64,000 bases of DNA from Enterocloster aldenensis (GTDB taxonomy: Bacteria > Bacillota > Clostridia > Lachnospirales > Lachnospiraceae), in assembly GCF_003434055.1 (NCBI RefSeq), contig NZ_QVEX01000021.1, positions 1-64,000 of the forward strand, in the 5' to 3' direction. Below, one piece after another: positions 1-10,140 of the stretch. Position 1 is the stretch's first letter. Every line of letters starts with the position of its first letter. The notes beneath the pieces were generated by a model. The model worked only from the letters and a program-made list of their open reading frames with translations. It did not search any database and was not told the origin of the DNA. Position numbers and translations under genes: made by a program.

Positions 1-100
1 AGTGTGCTTTTCAGTACACCCCAACATTCAGTATAGAACCTCTTTTCTTTTGGCCGGATCTATGCTAAACTATAACTCATATGGAAGGAGAAGAGAACCA

Positions 101-3100
101 ATGGCATTTACCCACTTACATGTCCATACGGAATACAGCCTGTTAGACGGCTCCTGCAAGATCAAGGAGCTGACGGCCAGGGCCAAAGAACTTGGGATGG
201 ACAGCATGGCTGTTACGGACCACGGTGTGATGTATGGTGTGATTGATTTTTATAAAGCTGCAAAGGAAGCAGGTATTAAGCCTATTCTTGGCTGTGAGGT
301 CTATGTGGCGCCGAACTCCCGCTTTGACAGGGAGACGGTCAGCGGTGAGGACAGGTACTATCATCTGGTGCTTCTGGCAGAGGACAACCAGGGATATGAG
401 AACCTGATGAAGATTGTGTCCAAGGGATTTGTGGATGGTTTTTATTATAAACCCAGGGTGGATTATGAGGTGCTTGCCAAGTACCACCAGGGGGTGATTG
501 CACTGAGCGCCTGCCTGGCCGGCGAGGTGCAGAGATATCTTACCAGGGGCATGTACGAGGAGGCTGTGCGGGCAGCCGGACGGTATGTGGACATATTTGG
601 ACAGGACAACTTTTTCCTGGAACTGCAGGACCATGGGCTGCCCGACCAGAAACTGGTCAATCAGGGACTGATGCGCATGAGCAGGGAGACAGGGCTTGAA
701 CTGGTGGCCACCAATGATATCCACTATACGTTTGCAGAGGATGAGAAGGCCCACGATATACTGCTGTGCATCCAGACCGGCAAGAAGGTGGAGGATGAGG
801 ACCGCATGCGCTATGAGGGCGGGCAGTACTACTGCAAGTCCGAGGAGGAGATGAAGGCACTGTTCCCCTATGCGCCCCAGGCCCTGGAGAACACCCACAA
901 GATAGCACAGCGGTGCAATGTGGAGATTGAGTTCGGTGTGACCAAGCTTCCCAAATACGAAGTGCCGGAAGGCTTTGATTCCTGGAGTTATCTGAACCAT
1001 CTGTGCCGCGAGGGTTTTAAGACAAGATACCCGGAGGATGACGGTACCTTAAGCAGCCGTCTGGATTATGAGCTGGACACCATCCGTACCATGGGATATG
1101 TGGACTATTTCCTGATTGTCTGGGATTTCATCAATTATGCCCGCTCCCAGGATATCATGGTAGGACCGGGGCGCGGTTCTGCGGCCGGAAGCGTGGTGTC
1201 CTATACCCTGGGAATCACCAATATTGACCCGGTGCGCTATAACCTCCTGTTTGAACGTTTCCTGAACCCGGAGAGGGTGTCCATGCCGGATATTGATATT
1301 GATTTCTGTTATGAACGGCGCCAGGAAGTCATAGACTATGTGGTACGCAAGTACGGTAAGGACCAGGTGGTCCAGATTGTCACCTTCGGTACCCTGGCAG
1401 CCAAGGGCGTGGTCAGGGATGTGGGAAGGGTGCTGGGCCTGCCCTATTCCATGTGCGACACCATTGCCAAGATGATACCGGGCGATTTGGGAATGACCCT
1501 TGATAAGGCATTGATGATGAATCCGGATTTAAAAAAGGCGTATAATGAAGACCAGCAGGTGCGTTACCTGATTGATATGTCAAAGCGTCTGGAAGGCCTG
1601 CCGAGGCATACATCCATGCATGCCGCAGGCGTGGTGATCGGCAGCCGCTCCATTGATGAGTTCGTACCCCTTTCCAGGGCAAGCGACGGTACGATTACCA
1701 CCCAGTTCACTATGACCACCATAGAGGAACTGGGACTTCTGAAAATGGATTTCCTGGGCCTGCGTACCCTTACCGTCATCCAGAATGCGGTGCGGTTGGC
1801 TGAGAAGGATTATGGCATAAGCATTGATATAGACCAGATTGATTTTAACGACAGGCAGGTCCTGGAGTCCATTGGGACCGGAAGGACAGAAGGCGTGTTC
1901 CAGCTGGAAAGCGCCGGGATGAAAAGCTTCATGAAGGAGCTTAAGGCGGAGAACCTGGAGGATATCATTGCAGGAATCTCCCTGTACCGTCCAGGTCCCA
2001 TGGATTTCATACCAAGGTACCTGAAAGGCAAGAACGACAAGGGGTCCATTACCTATGAGTGCCCCCAGCTGGAACATATATTAAGCCCCACCTACGGCTG
2101 TATCGTATACCAGGAGCAGGTCATGCAGATCGTGCGTGACTTGGCCGGATACACCATGGGACGGAGCGACCTGGTGCGCAGGGCCATGAGTAAGAAGAAG
2201 ACCTCGGTCATGGAAAAGGAACGCCATAATTTCGTGTACGGCAATGAGGAGGAGGGCGTTAAGGGCTGTGTGAAGAATGGGATTGATGAGAAGACGGCCA
2301 ACCACATCTACGATGAGATGATTGACTTTGCAAAATATGCATTTAACAAGTCCCATGCAGCCGCGTACGCCGTGGTATCCTATCAGACCGCCTACCTTAA
2401 GTATTACTATCCCCGTGAGTTCATGGCTGCGCTTATGACGTCGGTCATGGACAATGTTGGCAAGTTTTCCGAATATGTCCTTACCTGCCGCCGGATGATG
2501 GGAATCCCGGTGCTGCCCCCGGATATCAATGAGGGGGAGAGCGGCTTTTCCGTGTCAGGGGATGCAATCCGCTATGGGCTTTCCGCCATTAAGAGCGTGG
2601 GCAAGCCGGTTGTGGATGTAATCCTTGCAGAGCGTGGGAAGGGCGGGCCCTTCCGTTCCATGGAAGACTTTGTGGGCCGTATGTCCATGAAGGAGGTCAA
2701 CAAGAGGACGCTGGAGAACTTTATCAAATCCGGCGCCCTGGACACACTGCCAGGCACCAGGCGGCAGAAGATGGCGGTGGCGCCCACCATGCTGGAGGAA
2801 AAGGCCAGGGAGCGCAAATCCATGTTTGAGGGCCAGCTGAGTCTGTTTGACATTGCCGGCGATGAGGCCAGGGACGAGTTTCAGATTACCTTTCCCGATG
2901 TGGGGGAATACTCCAAAGAGGAGCTGCTTGCTTTTGAGAAGGATATCCTGGGCGTGTACATCAGCGGCCATCCCCTGGATGACTATGAGGATGCCTGGCG
3001 CAGGAACATAACCGCCACGTCAGCTGATTTCATGGTGGATGAGGAGACGGAAAAAGCAGGGGTCCAGGACGGGAGCAGGGTCATTATAGGGGGAATGGTT

Positions 3101-3586
3101 GCCGGAAAGACAGTGAAGACCACCAGGACCAACCAGCTGATGGCGTTCATTACCCTGGAAGACCTTATGGGGTCCGTGGAAGTAATCGTGTTCCCAAAGG
3201 ATTATGAGGCCAACCGTGAACTGTTTACCGAGGACGCCAAGCTTTTTATCCGCGGCAGGGTTTCCGTTGGCGATGACCCGGTGGGAAAGCTGGTGTGTGA
3301 ACAGGTGGTGCCCTTTGAGGACACGCCCAAGGAACTGTGGGTCCAGTTTGCGGATAAGGAAGCCTACCGGGAAAGCGAACAGAAGCTGCTTTCCCAGCTG
3401 AAGTCCAGCGAGGGAAAGGACAGGGTGGTCATTTATCTCCAGAAGGAACGGGCCAAAAAGATGCTCCCCCCCTCCTGGAACGTCCATGTCACGGACCAGC
3501 TTTTACAAGGGCTGCAGCATGAACTTGGTGAAAAAAATGTCAAAGTGGTAGAAAAAGGTCTTGAAAAGCTGGTAAAAATGCATTAG
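101..3586 (+). CDS. dnaE: DNA polymerase III subunit alpha (DnaE)
   Basis: Catalytic subunit of a replicative C-family DNA polymerase, about 1161 residues, the usual DnaE length. An N-terminal PHP domain begins at HLHVHTEYS (residues 5-13). The polymerase core holds the acidic motif PDIDIDF with Asp397, Asp399 and Asp401, and a later HAAGVVIG motif. A C-terminal OB-fold region (IIGGMVAGKTVKT onward) follows. The start is the ATG preceded by GGAAGGAG. The frame is open further upstream, but that part shows no family resemblance. Clostridia normally also carry PolC, so this is probably the DnaE partner enzyme rather than the only replicase. pfkA follows 90 bp downstream. Confidence 0.95.
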   Translation: MAFTHLHVHTEYSLLDGSCKIKELTARAKELGMDSMAVTDHGVMYGVIDFYKAAKEAGIKPILGCEVYVAPNSRFDRETVSGEDRYYHLVLLAEDNQGYENLMKIVSKGFVDGFYYKPRVDYEVLAKYHQGVIALSACLAGEVQRYLTRGMYEEAVRAAGRYVDIFGQDNFFLELQDHGLPDQKLVNQGLMRMSRETGLELVATNDIHYTFAEDEKAHDILLCIQTGKKVEDEDRMRYEGGQYYCKSEEEMKALFPYAPQALENTHKIAQRCNVEIEFGVTKLPKYEVPEGFDSWSYLNHLCREGFKTRYPEDDGTLSSRLDYELDTIRTMGYVDYFLIVWDFINYARSQDIMVGPGRGSAAGSVVSYTLGITNIDPVRYNLLFERFLNPERVSMPDIDIDFCYERRQEVIDYVVRKYGKDQVVQIVTFGTLAAKGVVRDVGRVLGLPYSMCDTIAKMIPGDLGMTLDKALMMNPDLKKAYNEDQQVRYLIDMSKRLEGLPRHTSMHAAGVVIGSRSIDEFVPLSRASDGTITTQFTMTTIEELGLLKMDFLGLRTLTVIQNAVRLAEKDYGISIDIDQIDFNDRQVLESIGTGRTEGVFQLESAGMKSFMKELKAENLEDIIAGISLYRPGPMDFIPRYLKGKNDKGSITYECPQLEHILSPTYGCIVYQEQVMQIVRDLAGYTMGRSDLVRRAMSKKKTSVMEKERHNFVYGNEEEGVKGCVKNGIDEKTANHIYDEMIDFAKYAFNKSHAAAYAVVSYQTAYLKYYYPREFMAALMTSVMDNVGKFSEYVLTCRRMMGIPVLPPDINEGESGFSVSGDAIRYGLSAIKSVGKPVVDVILAERGKGGPFRSMEDFVGRMSMKEVNKRTLENFIKSGALDTLPGTRRQKMAVAPTMLEEKARERKSMFEGQLSLFDIAGDEARDEFQITFPDVGEYSKEELLAFEKDILGVYISGHPLDDYEDAWRRNITATSADFMVDEETEKAGVQDGSRVIIGGMVAGKTVKTTRTNQLMAFITLEDLMGSVEVIVFPKDYEANRELFTEDAKLFIRGRVSVGDDPVGKLVCEQVVPFEDTPKELWVQFADKEAYRESEQKLLSQLKSSEGKDRVVIYLQKERAKKMLPPSWNVHVTDQLLQGLQHELGEKNVKVVEKGLEKLVKMH

Positions 3587-3676
3587 AATAGCGTTGGGCA
3601 TAAAATGAGAGAATGAATAAGAGTGACATTGCGCGGGCGGTGGACGCAGGCGCTTAATACAAGGAGGTAAATTGCT

Positions 3677-4651
3677 ATGGCAAAGGCAGTGAAGACCATT
3701 GGAGTACTTACAAGCGGCGGGGATGCGCCGGGAATGAACGCGGCAATCCGCGCAGTGGTTCGTGCGGCAATTAACAAGGGACTTAAGGTAAAGGGAATCA
3801 TGCGCGGCTACGCAGGACTTCTGGAAGAGGAAATCGTGGATATGGAGTCCACCAGCGTATCGGACACTATCAACAAGGGCGGTACCATACTTTACACAGC
3901 CAGATGCAAGGAGTTTACTACACCGGAAGGCCAGCAGCAGGGCGCTGAAATCTGCCGTAAGCATGGAATCGACGGCATTGTGGTGATTGGCGGCGACGGT
4001 TCCTTCCGCGGCGCTGGCAAGCTTTCCGCCCTTGGAATCAATACAATCGGACTTCCGGGAACCATTGACCTGGACATTGCATGTACGGATTACACCATTG
4101 GTTTTGACACGGCTGTCAACACGGCCATGGAGGCCATTGACAAGATCCGTGACACCTCCACTTCCCATGAGCGGTGCAGTATCGTTGAAGTGATGGGAAG
4201 GAACGCGGGTTATCTTGCGCTGTGGTGCGGCATTGCCAACGGCGCTGAGGATATCCTTCTTCCGGAACGGTATGACGGAGATGAACAGGCGCTCATCAAC
4301 AGGATCATCGACAACCGCAGACGGGGCAAGAAGCACAATATCATCATTAATGCCGAGGGAATCGGACATTCCGGCTCCATGGCAAAACGTATTGAGGCAG
4401 CCACCGGGATTGAGACAAGGGCCACCATCCTGGGACACATGCAGAGAGGCGGCACGCCTACCTGTAAGGACAGGGTTTATGCTTCCATCATGGGCGCCAG
4501 GGCAGCCGAACTTCTGGCGGAAGGCAAGAGCAACCGTCTGGTGGCGTATAAGCACGGCGAATTCGTTGATTATGATATCCAGGAAGCGCTGAACATGAAA
4601 AAGGACATTCCGGAAGAGCAGTATGAGGTTGCGAAGCTGCTCATAAGGTAA
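3677..4651 (+). CDS. pfkA: ATP-dependent 6-phosphofructokinase
   Basis: Phosphorylates fructose 6-phosphate to fructose 1,6-bisphosphate in glycolysis. At 324 residues it matches the bacterial PfkA length. Visible motifs are the N-terminal nucleotide-binding GGDAPGMNAAIR, the GGDGSFRGA loop, the catalytic segment TIDLDI with the following TIGFDTAVN, and the substrate-binding GRNAGYLA region. GGDGS (glycine at the discriminating position) fits an ATP-dependent rather than PPi-dependent enzyme. A strong AAGGAGGT site precedes the ATG. It lies between dnaE and a small conserved gene, and no promoter is obvious in the 90-bp gap. Confidence 0.95.
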   Translation: MAKAVKTIGVLTSGGDAPGMNAAIRAVVRAAINKGLKVKGIMRGYAGLLEEEIVDMESTSVSDTINKGGTILYTARCKEFTTPEGQQQGAEICRKHGIDGIVVIGGDGSFRGAGKLSALGINTIGLPGTIDLDIACTDYTIGFDTAVNTAMEAIDKIRDTSTSHERCSIVEVMGRNAGYLALWCGIANGAEDILLPERYDGDEQALINRIIDNRRRGKKHNIIINAEGIGHSGSMAKRIEAATGIETRATILGHMQRGGTPTCKDRVYASIMGARAAELLAEGKSNRLVAYKHGEFVDYDIQEALNMKKDIPEEQYEVAKLLIR

Positions 4652-4776
4652 GGAGCGCTGCGGCAGTGTATCCATAATGCAGGGCACTGGCTGCATCCGA
4701 ATATAGAATGAATGGAAAGTCCGCGCCTGCGGTAGGTTATCTCCTCCGGGGCAGCGGACTTTTGTGGAGAGATGAG

Positions 4777-5121
4777 ATGATGGATACAAAGGTGCTCTGC
4801 GGAGCCAATTCCTATGAACAGAAGTATTATTTTAACCAGGAATTCAGTTCACTGCCCCAGTCCGTTAAGGATGAACTGCACATCATGTGCGTTCTTTATA
4901 CAGAGGATGTGGGGGGAATCCTGACCCTGGAGTTTGATGACAGCGGGACCCTGGAGTTCAAGGTAACGGCTCCCGAGGAGGATTACCTGTTTGATGAAAT
5001 CGGCAGTGTCCTTAAGATTAAGCAGTACCAGGAAGAAAAAAGGGAGATGCTTGAATCACTGGAACTGTATTACAGGACGTTTTTCCTGGGGGAAGACCTG
5101 GACCTGGATGAGGAAGGATAG
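4777..5121 (+). CDS. Small acidic conserved protein, possibly DUF6145-like
   Basis: A 114-residue soluble, acidic protein with no signal peptide or membrane segment. It contains LCGANSYEQKYYFN near the N-terminus and a long acidic C-terminus ending DLDLDEEG. From memory it resembles a Lachnospiraceae-restricted family annotated as DUF6145, but I cannot verify this and no function is known. The start is the first of two adjacent ATGs, six bases after GGAGA. The upstream open part of the frame lacks a ribosome site. Its stop codon directly abuts the dusB start, which implies co-translation with the tRNA-modifying enzyme. Confidence 0.7.
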   Translation: MMDTKVLCGANSYEQKYYFNQEFSSLPQSVKDELHIMCVLYTEDVGGILTLEFDDSGTLEFKVTAPEEDYLFDEIGSVLKIKQYQEEKREMLESLELYYRTFFLGEDLDLDEEG

Positions 5122-6108
5122 ATGGAACTGAGGATAGGAAACACCATTCTTGAAAATAATGTAATACTGGCACCCATGGCAGGAGTGACGGACCTGCCAT
5201 TTCGTTTGCTCTGCCGTGAACAGGGGGCCGGATGTGTGGTGACGGAGATGGTCAGTGCAAAGGCCATCCTGTACAATAACAGGAATACAAAGGAACTGAT
5301 GCAGATACACCCACAGGAACGCCCCGCGGCCATCCAGCTCTTTGGATCGGACCCGGATATCATGGCTCAGATTGCTGCCAGGATTGAGGACGGCCCATAT
5401 GATTTCATCGATGTGAACATGGGGTGTCCCGTGCCTAAGGTGGTGAATAACGGCGAAGGCTCCGCCCTTATGAAAAACCCCAAACAGGCAGAAAAGGTCC
5501 TTTCCGCCATGGTGAAGGCGGTAAAGAAACCGGTTACGGTCAAGTTCCGCAAGGGATTCAATGACACCAGCGTCAACGCGGTGGAGTTTGCAAAAATGGC
5601 TGAGGGCAGCGGCGTGGCGGCAGTGGCTGTCCATGGCAGGACAAGGGAACAGTATTATTCAGGAAAGGCGGACTGGGATATCATACGCCAGGTAAAGGAG
5701 GCGGTGAAGATTCCGGTGATTGGGAACGGGGACATCTTCACGCCTCAGGATGCCGGGCGCATGATGGAGGAAACTGGCTGCGATGGAATCATGGTGGCCA
5801 GGGGAGCGAAGGGGAATCCGTGGATTATCAGGCGCATCAACCATTACCTGGACACGGGGGAAATCCTTCCAGGACCTTCTATAGAAGAGATACAGGCAAT
5901 GATCCTGCGTCACGGACATATGCTGGCAGCGTACAAGGGTGAGCAGACTGCCATGCGTGAGATGCGGGGGCACGTGGCCTGGTACACCAAGGGAATGCCC
6001 CATTCGGCTGCCCTCAGAAATGAAATCAACCAGGTGGAAACACTGAAAGGGCTGGCAGGACTTCTCAATCAGGCCGTGCCGTCAAACCCGCTATCAATTC
6101 CAGGTTGA
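5122..6108 (+). CDS. dusB: tRNA-dihydrouridine synthase (DusB family)
   Basis: FMN-dependent reductase converting uridine to dihydrouridine in tRNA; 328 residues. The TIM-barrel start ILAPMAGVTDLPFR, the catalytic-region sequence NMGCPVPKV with its Cys, the VHGRTREQYYSG segment and the phosphate-binding IPVIGNGDI and GVMVARGA-like region are all in order. The ATG follows immediately after the preceding stop, using GAGGAAGG inside the end of the upstream gene. In Bacillus dusB lies near lysS, and here it also precedes greA and lysS. A separate promoter exists for the greA-lysS pair downstream. Confidence 0.93.
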   Translation: MELRIGNTILENNVILAPMAGVTDLPFRLLCREQGAGCVVTEMVSAKAILYNNRNTKELMQIHPQERPAAIQLFGSDPDIMAQIAARIEDGPYDFIDVNMGCPVPKVVNNGEGSALMKNPKQAEKVLSAMVKAVKKPVTVKFRKGFNDTSVNAVEFAKMAEGSGVAAVAVHGRTREQYYSGKADWDIIRQVKEAVKIPVIGNGDIFTPQDAGRMMEETGCDGIMVARGAKGNPWIIRRINHYLDTGEILPGPSIEEIQAMILRHGHMLAAYKGEQTAMREMRGHVAWYTKGMPHSAALRNEINQVETLKGLAGLLNQAVPSNPLSIPG

Positions 6109-6125
6109 AAAGATGGAAACCATTC

Positions 6126-6154
6126 TTGACAATAGCCATATTTTCTTATATAAT
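6126..6154 (+). promoter_or_regulatory. Consensus sigma-A promoter for greA-lysS
   Basis: Perfect TTGACA (6126-6131) and perfect TATAAT (6149-6154) separated by 17 bp, about 85 bp upstream of greA. It is the best vegetative promoter in the first 10 kb. Confidence 0.85.
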
Positions 6155-6237
6155 ACACTGAATGTGTGGATAGTAAGACAGATACTTAAGTGAAAACAAA
6201 CATAAATCAAAGAATCAAAAGGAAGGAAGCAGGTAAA

Positions 6238-6720
6238 ATGGCGGATAAGAAACACATATTGACATATGCCGGACTCAAACAGTATGAGGATGAACTGCAG
6301 AATCTGAAGGTTGTCAAAAGAAAAGAAGTAGCACAGAAGATTAAGGAAGCTAGGGAGCAGGGAGACCTGTCTGAGAACGCGGAGTATGACGCTGCCAAGG
6401 ATGAGCAGAGGGATATTGAACTGCGTATCGAAGAACTGGAAAAGCTGCTTAAGAACGCAGAAGTGGTTGTGGAGGATGAGATAGACCTTGACAAAATCAA
6501 CATCGGATGTAAGGTAAAGCTTCTGGATGTAGAATATGATGAGGAGATGGAATTCTATATCGTAGGTTCCACAGAAGCCAACAGCCTGCAGAATAAGATA
6601 AGCAATGAGTCACCGGTAGGCCGTGCCCTGATTGGCAAGGTTGTGGGTGACTGCGTTGAAGTGGAGACACAGGCAGGTGATATCCAGTATAAGGTGCTGG
6701 AAATCCAGAGGGTTTCATAA
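6238..6720 (+). CDS. greA: Transcription elongation factor GreA
   Basis: Rescues backtracked RNA polymerase by stimulating transcript cleavage. At 160 residues it matches GreA. The N-terminal coiled coil carries the family signature [21 protein letters not shown] with the acidic tip residues, and the C-terminal FKBP-like domain contains [13 protein letters not shown]. The start is the ATG after AAGGAAGGAAGC. An in-frame GTG 48 bp upstream adds a basic extension and has no ribosome site. lysS follows 45 bp later, so the two are co-transcribed. Confidence 0.95.
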   Translation: MADKKHILTYAGLKQYEDELQNLKVVKRKEVAQKIKEAREQGDLSENAEYDAAKDEQRDIELRIEELEKLLKNAEVVVEDEIDLDKINIGCKVKLLDVEYDEEMEFYIVGSTEANSLQNKISNESPVGRALIGKVVGDCVEVETQAGDIQYKVLEIQRVS

Positions 6721-6765
6721 GGAAAACCATTGATAGAATAGATGAACGCAGGAGGAGCGCGAGAC

Positions 6766-8709
6766 GTGGGAGATCAGCAGAAGGTTAACCAGGCAGAACA
6801 GGATTTGAATCATGTGCTGAAGGCCAGGCGGGATAAGCTGGCAGAGCTTCAGGCAGCTGGAAAGGACCCTTTCCAGATCACAAAATATGATGTGACTGCC
6901 CACAGCATGGATGTGAAAGACAATTACGGGCAGTGGGAAGGGAAGGAAGCAGCCATCGCAGGCCGTATGATGTTCAAGCGCGTCATGGGTAAGGCTTCTT
7001 TCTGCAATATACAGGATTTAAAAGGCAGTATCCAGGTCTATGTTGCCCGTGACAGCGTGGGGGAAGAGACTTATAAGGATTTTAAGAAGATGGACATCGG
7101 AGATGTGGCCGGCATCAGGGGAACTGTGTTTACCACCAAGACAGGCGAGATTTCCATCCATGCCACGGAGGTGACCCTTCTCTCCAAAAGCCTTCAGGTG
7201 CTTCCTGAGAAGTTCCATGGACTGACAGACACGGATATGCGTTACCGCCAGCGTTACGTGGATTTAATCATGAATGCGGAGGTCAAGGATACCTTCATCA
7301 AGCGTTCCAAAATCCTTGCCGCCATCCGCAGGTATCTGGGAGGGGAAGGCTTCATGGAAGTGGAGACCCCCATGCTGGTTGCCAATGCGGGCGGCGCTGC
7401 CGCAAGACCTTTTGAAACCCACTTCAATGCGCTGGATGAGGATTTAAAGCTGCGCATTTCACTGGAGCTTTACTTAAAGAGGCTGATTGTAGGCGGGCTT
7501 GAAAGGGTATATGAGATTGGACGTGTGTTCCGCAACGAGGGACTGGACACCAGGCACAACCCGGAGTTCACCCTGATGGAACTGTATCAGGCATATACGG
7601 ATTACCATGGCATGATGGACCTGACAGAGAACCTGTACCGTTTTGTGGCCCAGGAGGTACTGGGGACCACCACCATTACCTATAACGGGATTCAGATGGA
7701 TTTAGGGAAGCCATTTGAGCGTATCACCATGGTAGACGCCGTGAAGAAGTATTCAGGCGTGGACTTTAGCCAGATCCATACCCTGGAAGAAGCCAGGGCC
7801 GCCGCCAGGGAAAAGCATGTGGAGTTTGAGGGGCGCCATAAGAAGGGCGATATCCTGAACCTTTTCTTTGAGGAGTTTGTGGAAGAGCATCTGGTCCAGC
7901 CCACCTTTGTCATGGACCATCCCATTGAGATTTCACCGCTGACCAAGAAGAAACCGGAAAATCCGGAGTATGTGGAGCGTTTCGAGTTCTTTATGAACGG
8001 CTGGGAGATGGCTAATGCCTATTCTGAACTGAATGACCCCATTGACCAGAGGGAGCGTTTCAAGGCCCAGGAAGAACTGCTGGCCCAGGGGGATGAGGAA
8101 GCAAACCATACGGATGAGGATTTCATCAATGCCCTGGAAGTGGGTATGCCTCCCACAGGCGGTATCGGGTTTGGGATTGACCGTATGTGCATGCTTCTGA
8201 CGGACTCAGCGGCAATCAGGGATGTATTGCTGTTCCCAACAATGAAGACACTGGGTGGTTCTGATAGTGGGAAAAAGGCAGAAAAAGTTGTTTCGGTAGA
8301 AGGAAGGGCAGAGGAAAAAAAGGCAGAAAAAATTGATTTTTCCAACGTGAAAATCGAGCCGCTGTTTGAGGAAATGGTGGATTTTGAGACCTTTGCAAAG
8401 TCCGATTACCGTGCTGTAAAGATAAAAGACTGTGTTGCAGTACCGAAGAGCAAGAAACTTCTCCAGTTTACCTTAGACGATGGCTCTGGCACGGACCGCA
8501 CGATTTTAAGCGGGATTCATGAATATTATGAGCCGGAAGAGCTGATTGGGAAGACGTCCATTGCCATTGTAAACCTGCCTCCGCGCAAGATGATGGGAAT
8601 TGATTCCTGCGGTATGCTGATTTCTGCGGTACATGAAGAGGACGGAGCAGAAGGACTTCATCTCCTGCTGGTGGACGACCATATACCGGCAGGCGCAAAG
8701 TTATATTAA
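6766..8709 (+). CDS. lysS: Lysyl-tRNA synthetase with C-terminal EMAP-II/Trbp111-like domain
   Basis: Class II synthetase charging tRNA-Lys. I choose the GTG start nine bases after GGAGGA, giving 647 residues. The in-frame ATG 24 bp upstream lies before that site. The N-terminal OB-fold anticodon domain (about 45-160) is followed by the catalytic core, with motif 2 [15 protein letters not shown] and motif 3 [10 protein letters not shown]. The core ends near residue 500. After a charged linker, residues about 525-647 form a second OB-fold unit with [24 protein letters not shown] and [14 protein letters not shown]. These are hallmarks of the non-specific tRNA-binding domain of MetRS C-termini, Trbp111 and EMAP-II. 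Bacterial LysRS usually lacks it. Confidence 0.93.
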   Translation: MGDQQKVNQAEQDLNHVLKARRDKLAELQAAGKDPFQITKYDVTAHSMDVKDNYGQWEGKEAAIAGRMMFKRVMGKASFCNIQDLKGSIQVYVARDSVGEETYKDFKKMDIGDVAGIRGTVFTTKTGEISIHATEVTLLSKSLQVLPEKFHGLTDTDMRYRQRYVDLIMNAEVKDTFIKRSKILAAIRRYLGGEGFMEVETPMLVANAGGAAARPFETHFNALDEDLKLRISLELYLKRLIVGGLERVYEIGRVFRNEGLDTRHNPEFTLMELYQAYTDYHGMMDLTENLYRFVAQEVLGTTTITYNGIQMDLGKPFERITMVDAVKKYSGVDFSQIHTLEEARAAAREKHVEFEGRHKKGDILNLFFEEFVEEHLVQPTFVMDHPIEISPLTKKKPENPEYVERFEFFMNGWEMANAYSELNDPIDQRERFKAQEELLAQGDEEANHTDEDFINALEVGMPPTGGIGFGIDRMCMLLTDSAAIRDVLLFPTMKTLGGSDSGKKAEKVVSVEGRAEEKKAEKIDFSNVKIEPLFEEMVDFETFAKSDYRAVKIKDCVAVPKSKKLLQFTLDDGSGTDRTILSGIHEYYEPEELIGKTSIAIVNLPPRKMMGIDSCGMLISAVHEEDGAEGLHLLLVDDHIPAGAKLY

Positions 8710-8759
8710 GAAGCTGTTTGATGATTCATCCGGGAACTTGTTCCTGATAAGCGGTAAGA

Positions 8760-8795
8760 GGACATTTCTAAGAAGATTTTAGAAATGTCCTTTTT
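8760..8795 (+). terminator. Intrinsic terminator after lysS
   Basis: A perfect 12-bp stem (8760-8771 with 8779-8790), a 7-nt loop and five T residues. It closes the greA-lysS unit. Confidence 0.9.
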
Positions 8796-8813
8796 GCATT
8801 GGCTGTTACGTGG

Positions 8814-8819
8814 TATAAT
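8814..8819 (+). promoter_or_regulatory. Extended -10 promoter element for the sensor pair
   Basis: TATAAT preceded by TG at the extended -10 position (TGG-TATAAT), just after the lysS terminator and 43 bp before the binding-protein gene. The -35 region is poor, which extended -10 promoters tolerate. Confidence 0.6.
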
Positions 8820-8862
8820 ATATATGTTTGTCTTAAGTGAAGCTGATAAAAGGGGGGTATCG

Positions 8863-10140
8863 ATGAAAAGACGCATAAAAACAGGGATTTTCATATCGGG
8901 AGCCTTATCCGCAGCCCTCCTTTCAGGCTGTGGAGCCGGGAACCAGGTGGTGGATTACGGGAAAACCCAGGAAGAACCTGTGACAATTACTTTTTTTGGA
9001 AATAAATATGAAACGGAAAATGTGATTGTTATTGAAGAAATCATTACCGGTTTCATGAAGGAAAACCCGGATGTACGTGTCTCCTATGAAAGCCTGAAGG
9101 GCACGGAATATTACGATGCCCTCAGCAAGCGCATGGAGGCCGGTAAAGGGGATGATATCTTCATGGTGAATCATGATGCGGTGTTGGAACTGCGGGATAA
9201 GGGACAGCTGGCAGACCTATCTGCGGTCAGTACGCTTTCCAACTATACGGAAAGCATGCTCAGCCAGATGGAGGAAGACGGGGAGATATACTGGCTGCCC
9301 ACCACCGTTTCCGTATTTGGCCTTTATTGCAATATGGACCTGTTAAAGGAACATAAGCAGAAGATACCGGAAAACCTTGGGGAGTGGGAGGATACCTGCG
9401 GTTATTTTCTTTCACGGGGCATAACACCAGTCATTGCCAATAATGATATCTCCTTAAAAACCCTGGCAATCGGCAGGGGATTTTATGACGTATACCAGGA
9501 AAAACGTCAGGCGGAAGTGTTTGAACGCCTGAACAGCGGGCAGGAACCCGTCAGCAGGTATCTGGAGCCTGGTTTTTCCCTTGCAGAGGAACTGATAACC
9601 AAAGGTTATGTTGATGCAGGGAAAACCCTTACTACAATGAAAACCTCAGATGACCTGGAGGAATTTATCAAAGGTGTGTCGCCTTTCCTGCTGACCGGTG
9701 CATGGGCTGTAGGACGGGTCAAAGGCATGGAACCGGATTTTACGTTCCAGGTGGTCCCTTACCCTGTCCTGGATGAGGGGAATCTTGTGGTCATTAACGC
9801 AGACACGCGCCTGAGCATCAATGCTGACAGTGATTACCCGGAGGAGGCGGTACGGTTTGTGGAGTACTTTACCAGGCCGGAAAATATTCAGAAATTCGCG
9901 GACCAGCAGTCATCCTTAAGTCCACTGAAAAACGGGGCGTCTTCATCTGTCGACGAAATTGCCCCCTTGATATCCTGCTACCAGGAAGGCAGGACCGTAA
10001 TCGGGGCGGACGGATTTCTTGAACTTCCTATATGGAGCCTGACGGCAGAGGTTTCCCAGAAGCTTCTTTCAGGGGAGCCCCTTAAAGCTGTCATGGACTG
10101 GATGGATAAACAGGGCATTACAGAAGGAGGAACACCATGA
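8863..10140 (+). CDS. Extracellular solute-binding lipoprotein (sugar type)
   Basis: A 425-residue protein with a basic N-terminus, a hydrophobic signal and lipobox LLSGC, so it should be acylated and held outside the membrane. The mature part resembles family-1 extracellular solute-binding proteins (MalE-like): VTITFFGNKYETENV at the start, GKGDDIFMVNHDAV, LPTTVSVFGLYCNMDLL, and PEEAVRFVEYFTRPENIQ near the end. The start is the ATG after AGGGGGG; the upstream open frame overlaps the terminator. No permease or ATPase gene is adjacent. Its stop overlaps the start of a hybrid histidine kinase by 4 bp, which argues that it is a ligand sensor for that kinase. The ligand is unknown. Confidence 0.85.
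   Translation: MKRRIKTGIFISGALSAALLSGCGAGNQVVDYGKTQEEPVTITFFGNKYETENVIVIEEIITGFMKENPDVRVSYESLKGTEYYDALSKRMEAGKGDDIFMVNHDAVLELRDKGQLADLSAVSTLSNYTESMLSQMEEDGEIYWLPTTVSVFGLYCNMDLLKEHKQKIPENLGEWEDTCGYFLSRGITPVIANNDISLKTLAIGRGFYDVYQEKRQAEVFERLNSGQEPVSRYLEPGFSLAEELITKGYVDAGKTLTTMKTSDDLEEFIKGVSPFLLTGAWAVGRVKGMEPDFTFQVVPYPVLDEGNLVVINADTRLSINADSDYPEEAVRFVEYFTRPENIQKFADQQSSLSPLKNGASSSVDEIAPLISCYQEGRTVIGADGFLELPIWSLTAEVSQKLLSGEPLKAVMDWMDKQGITEGGTP

Noticed and set aside
143..1000. Long minus-strand open frame inside dnaE
   Set aside because: It lies wholly opposite a conserved gene, has no ribosome site or family resemblance, and reflects codon bias. The same applies to the other minus-strand frames, such as 3503-4789, 26836-27963 and 62101-62997.
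4716..4763. Hairpin between pfkA and the small gene (AAAGTCCGC with GCGGACTTT)
   Set aside because: A 9-bp stem with a 29-nt loop and only three or four T residues is too weak to call a terminator. It may be a leader structure.
8863..10140. Complete sugar ABC transporter at 8.8-13.5 kb
   Set aside because: Only the binding protein is present. The adjacent gene is a histidine kinase, and terminators bound the pair.
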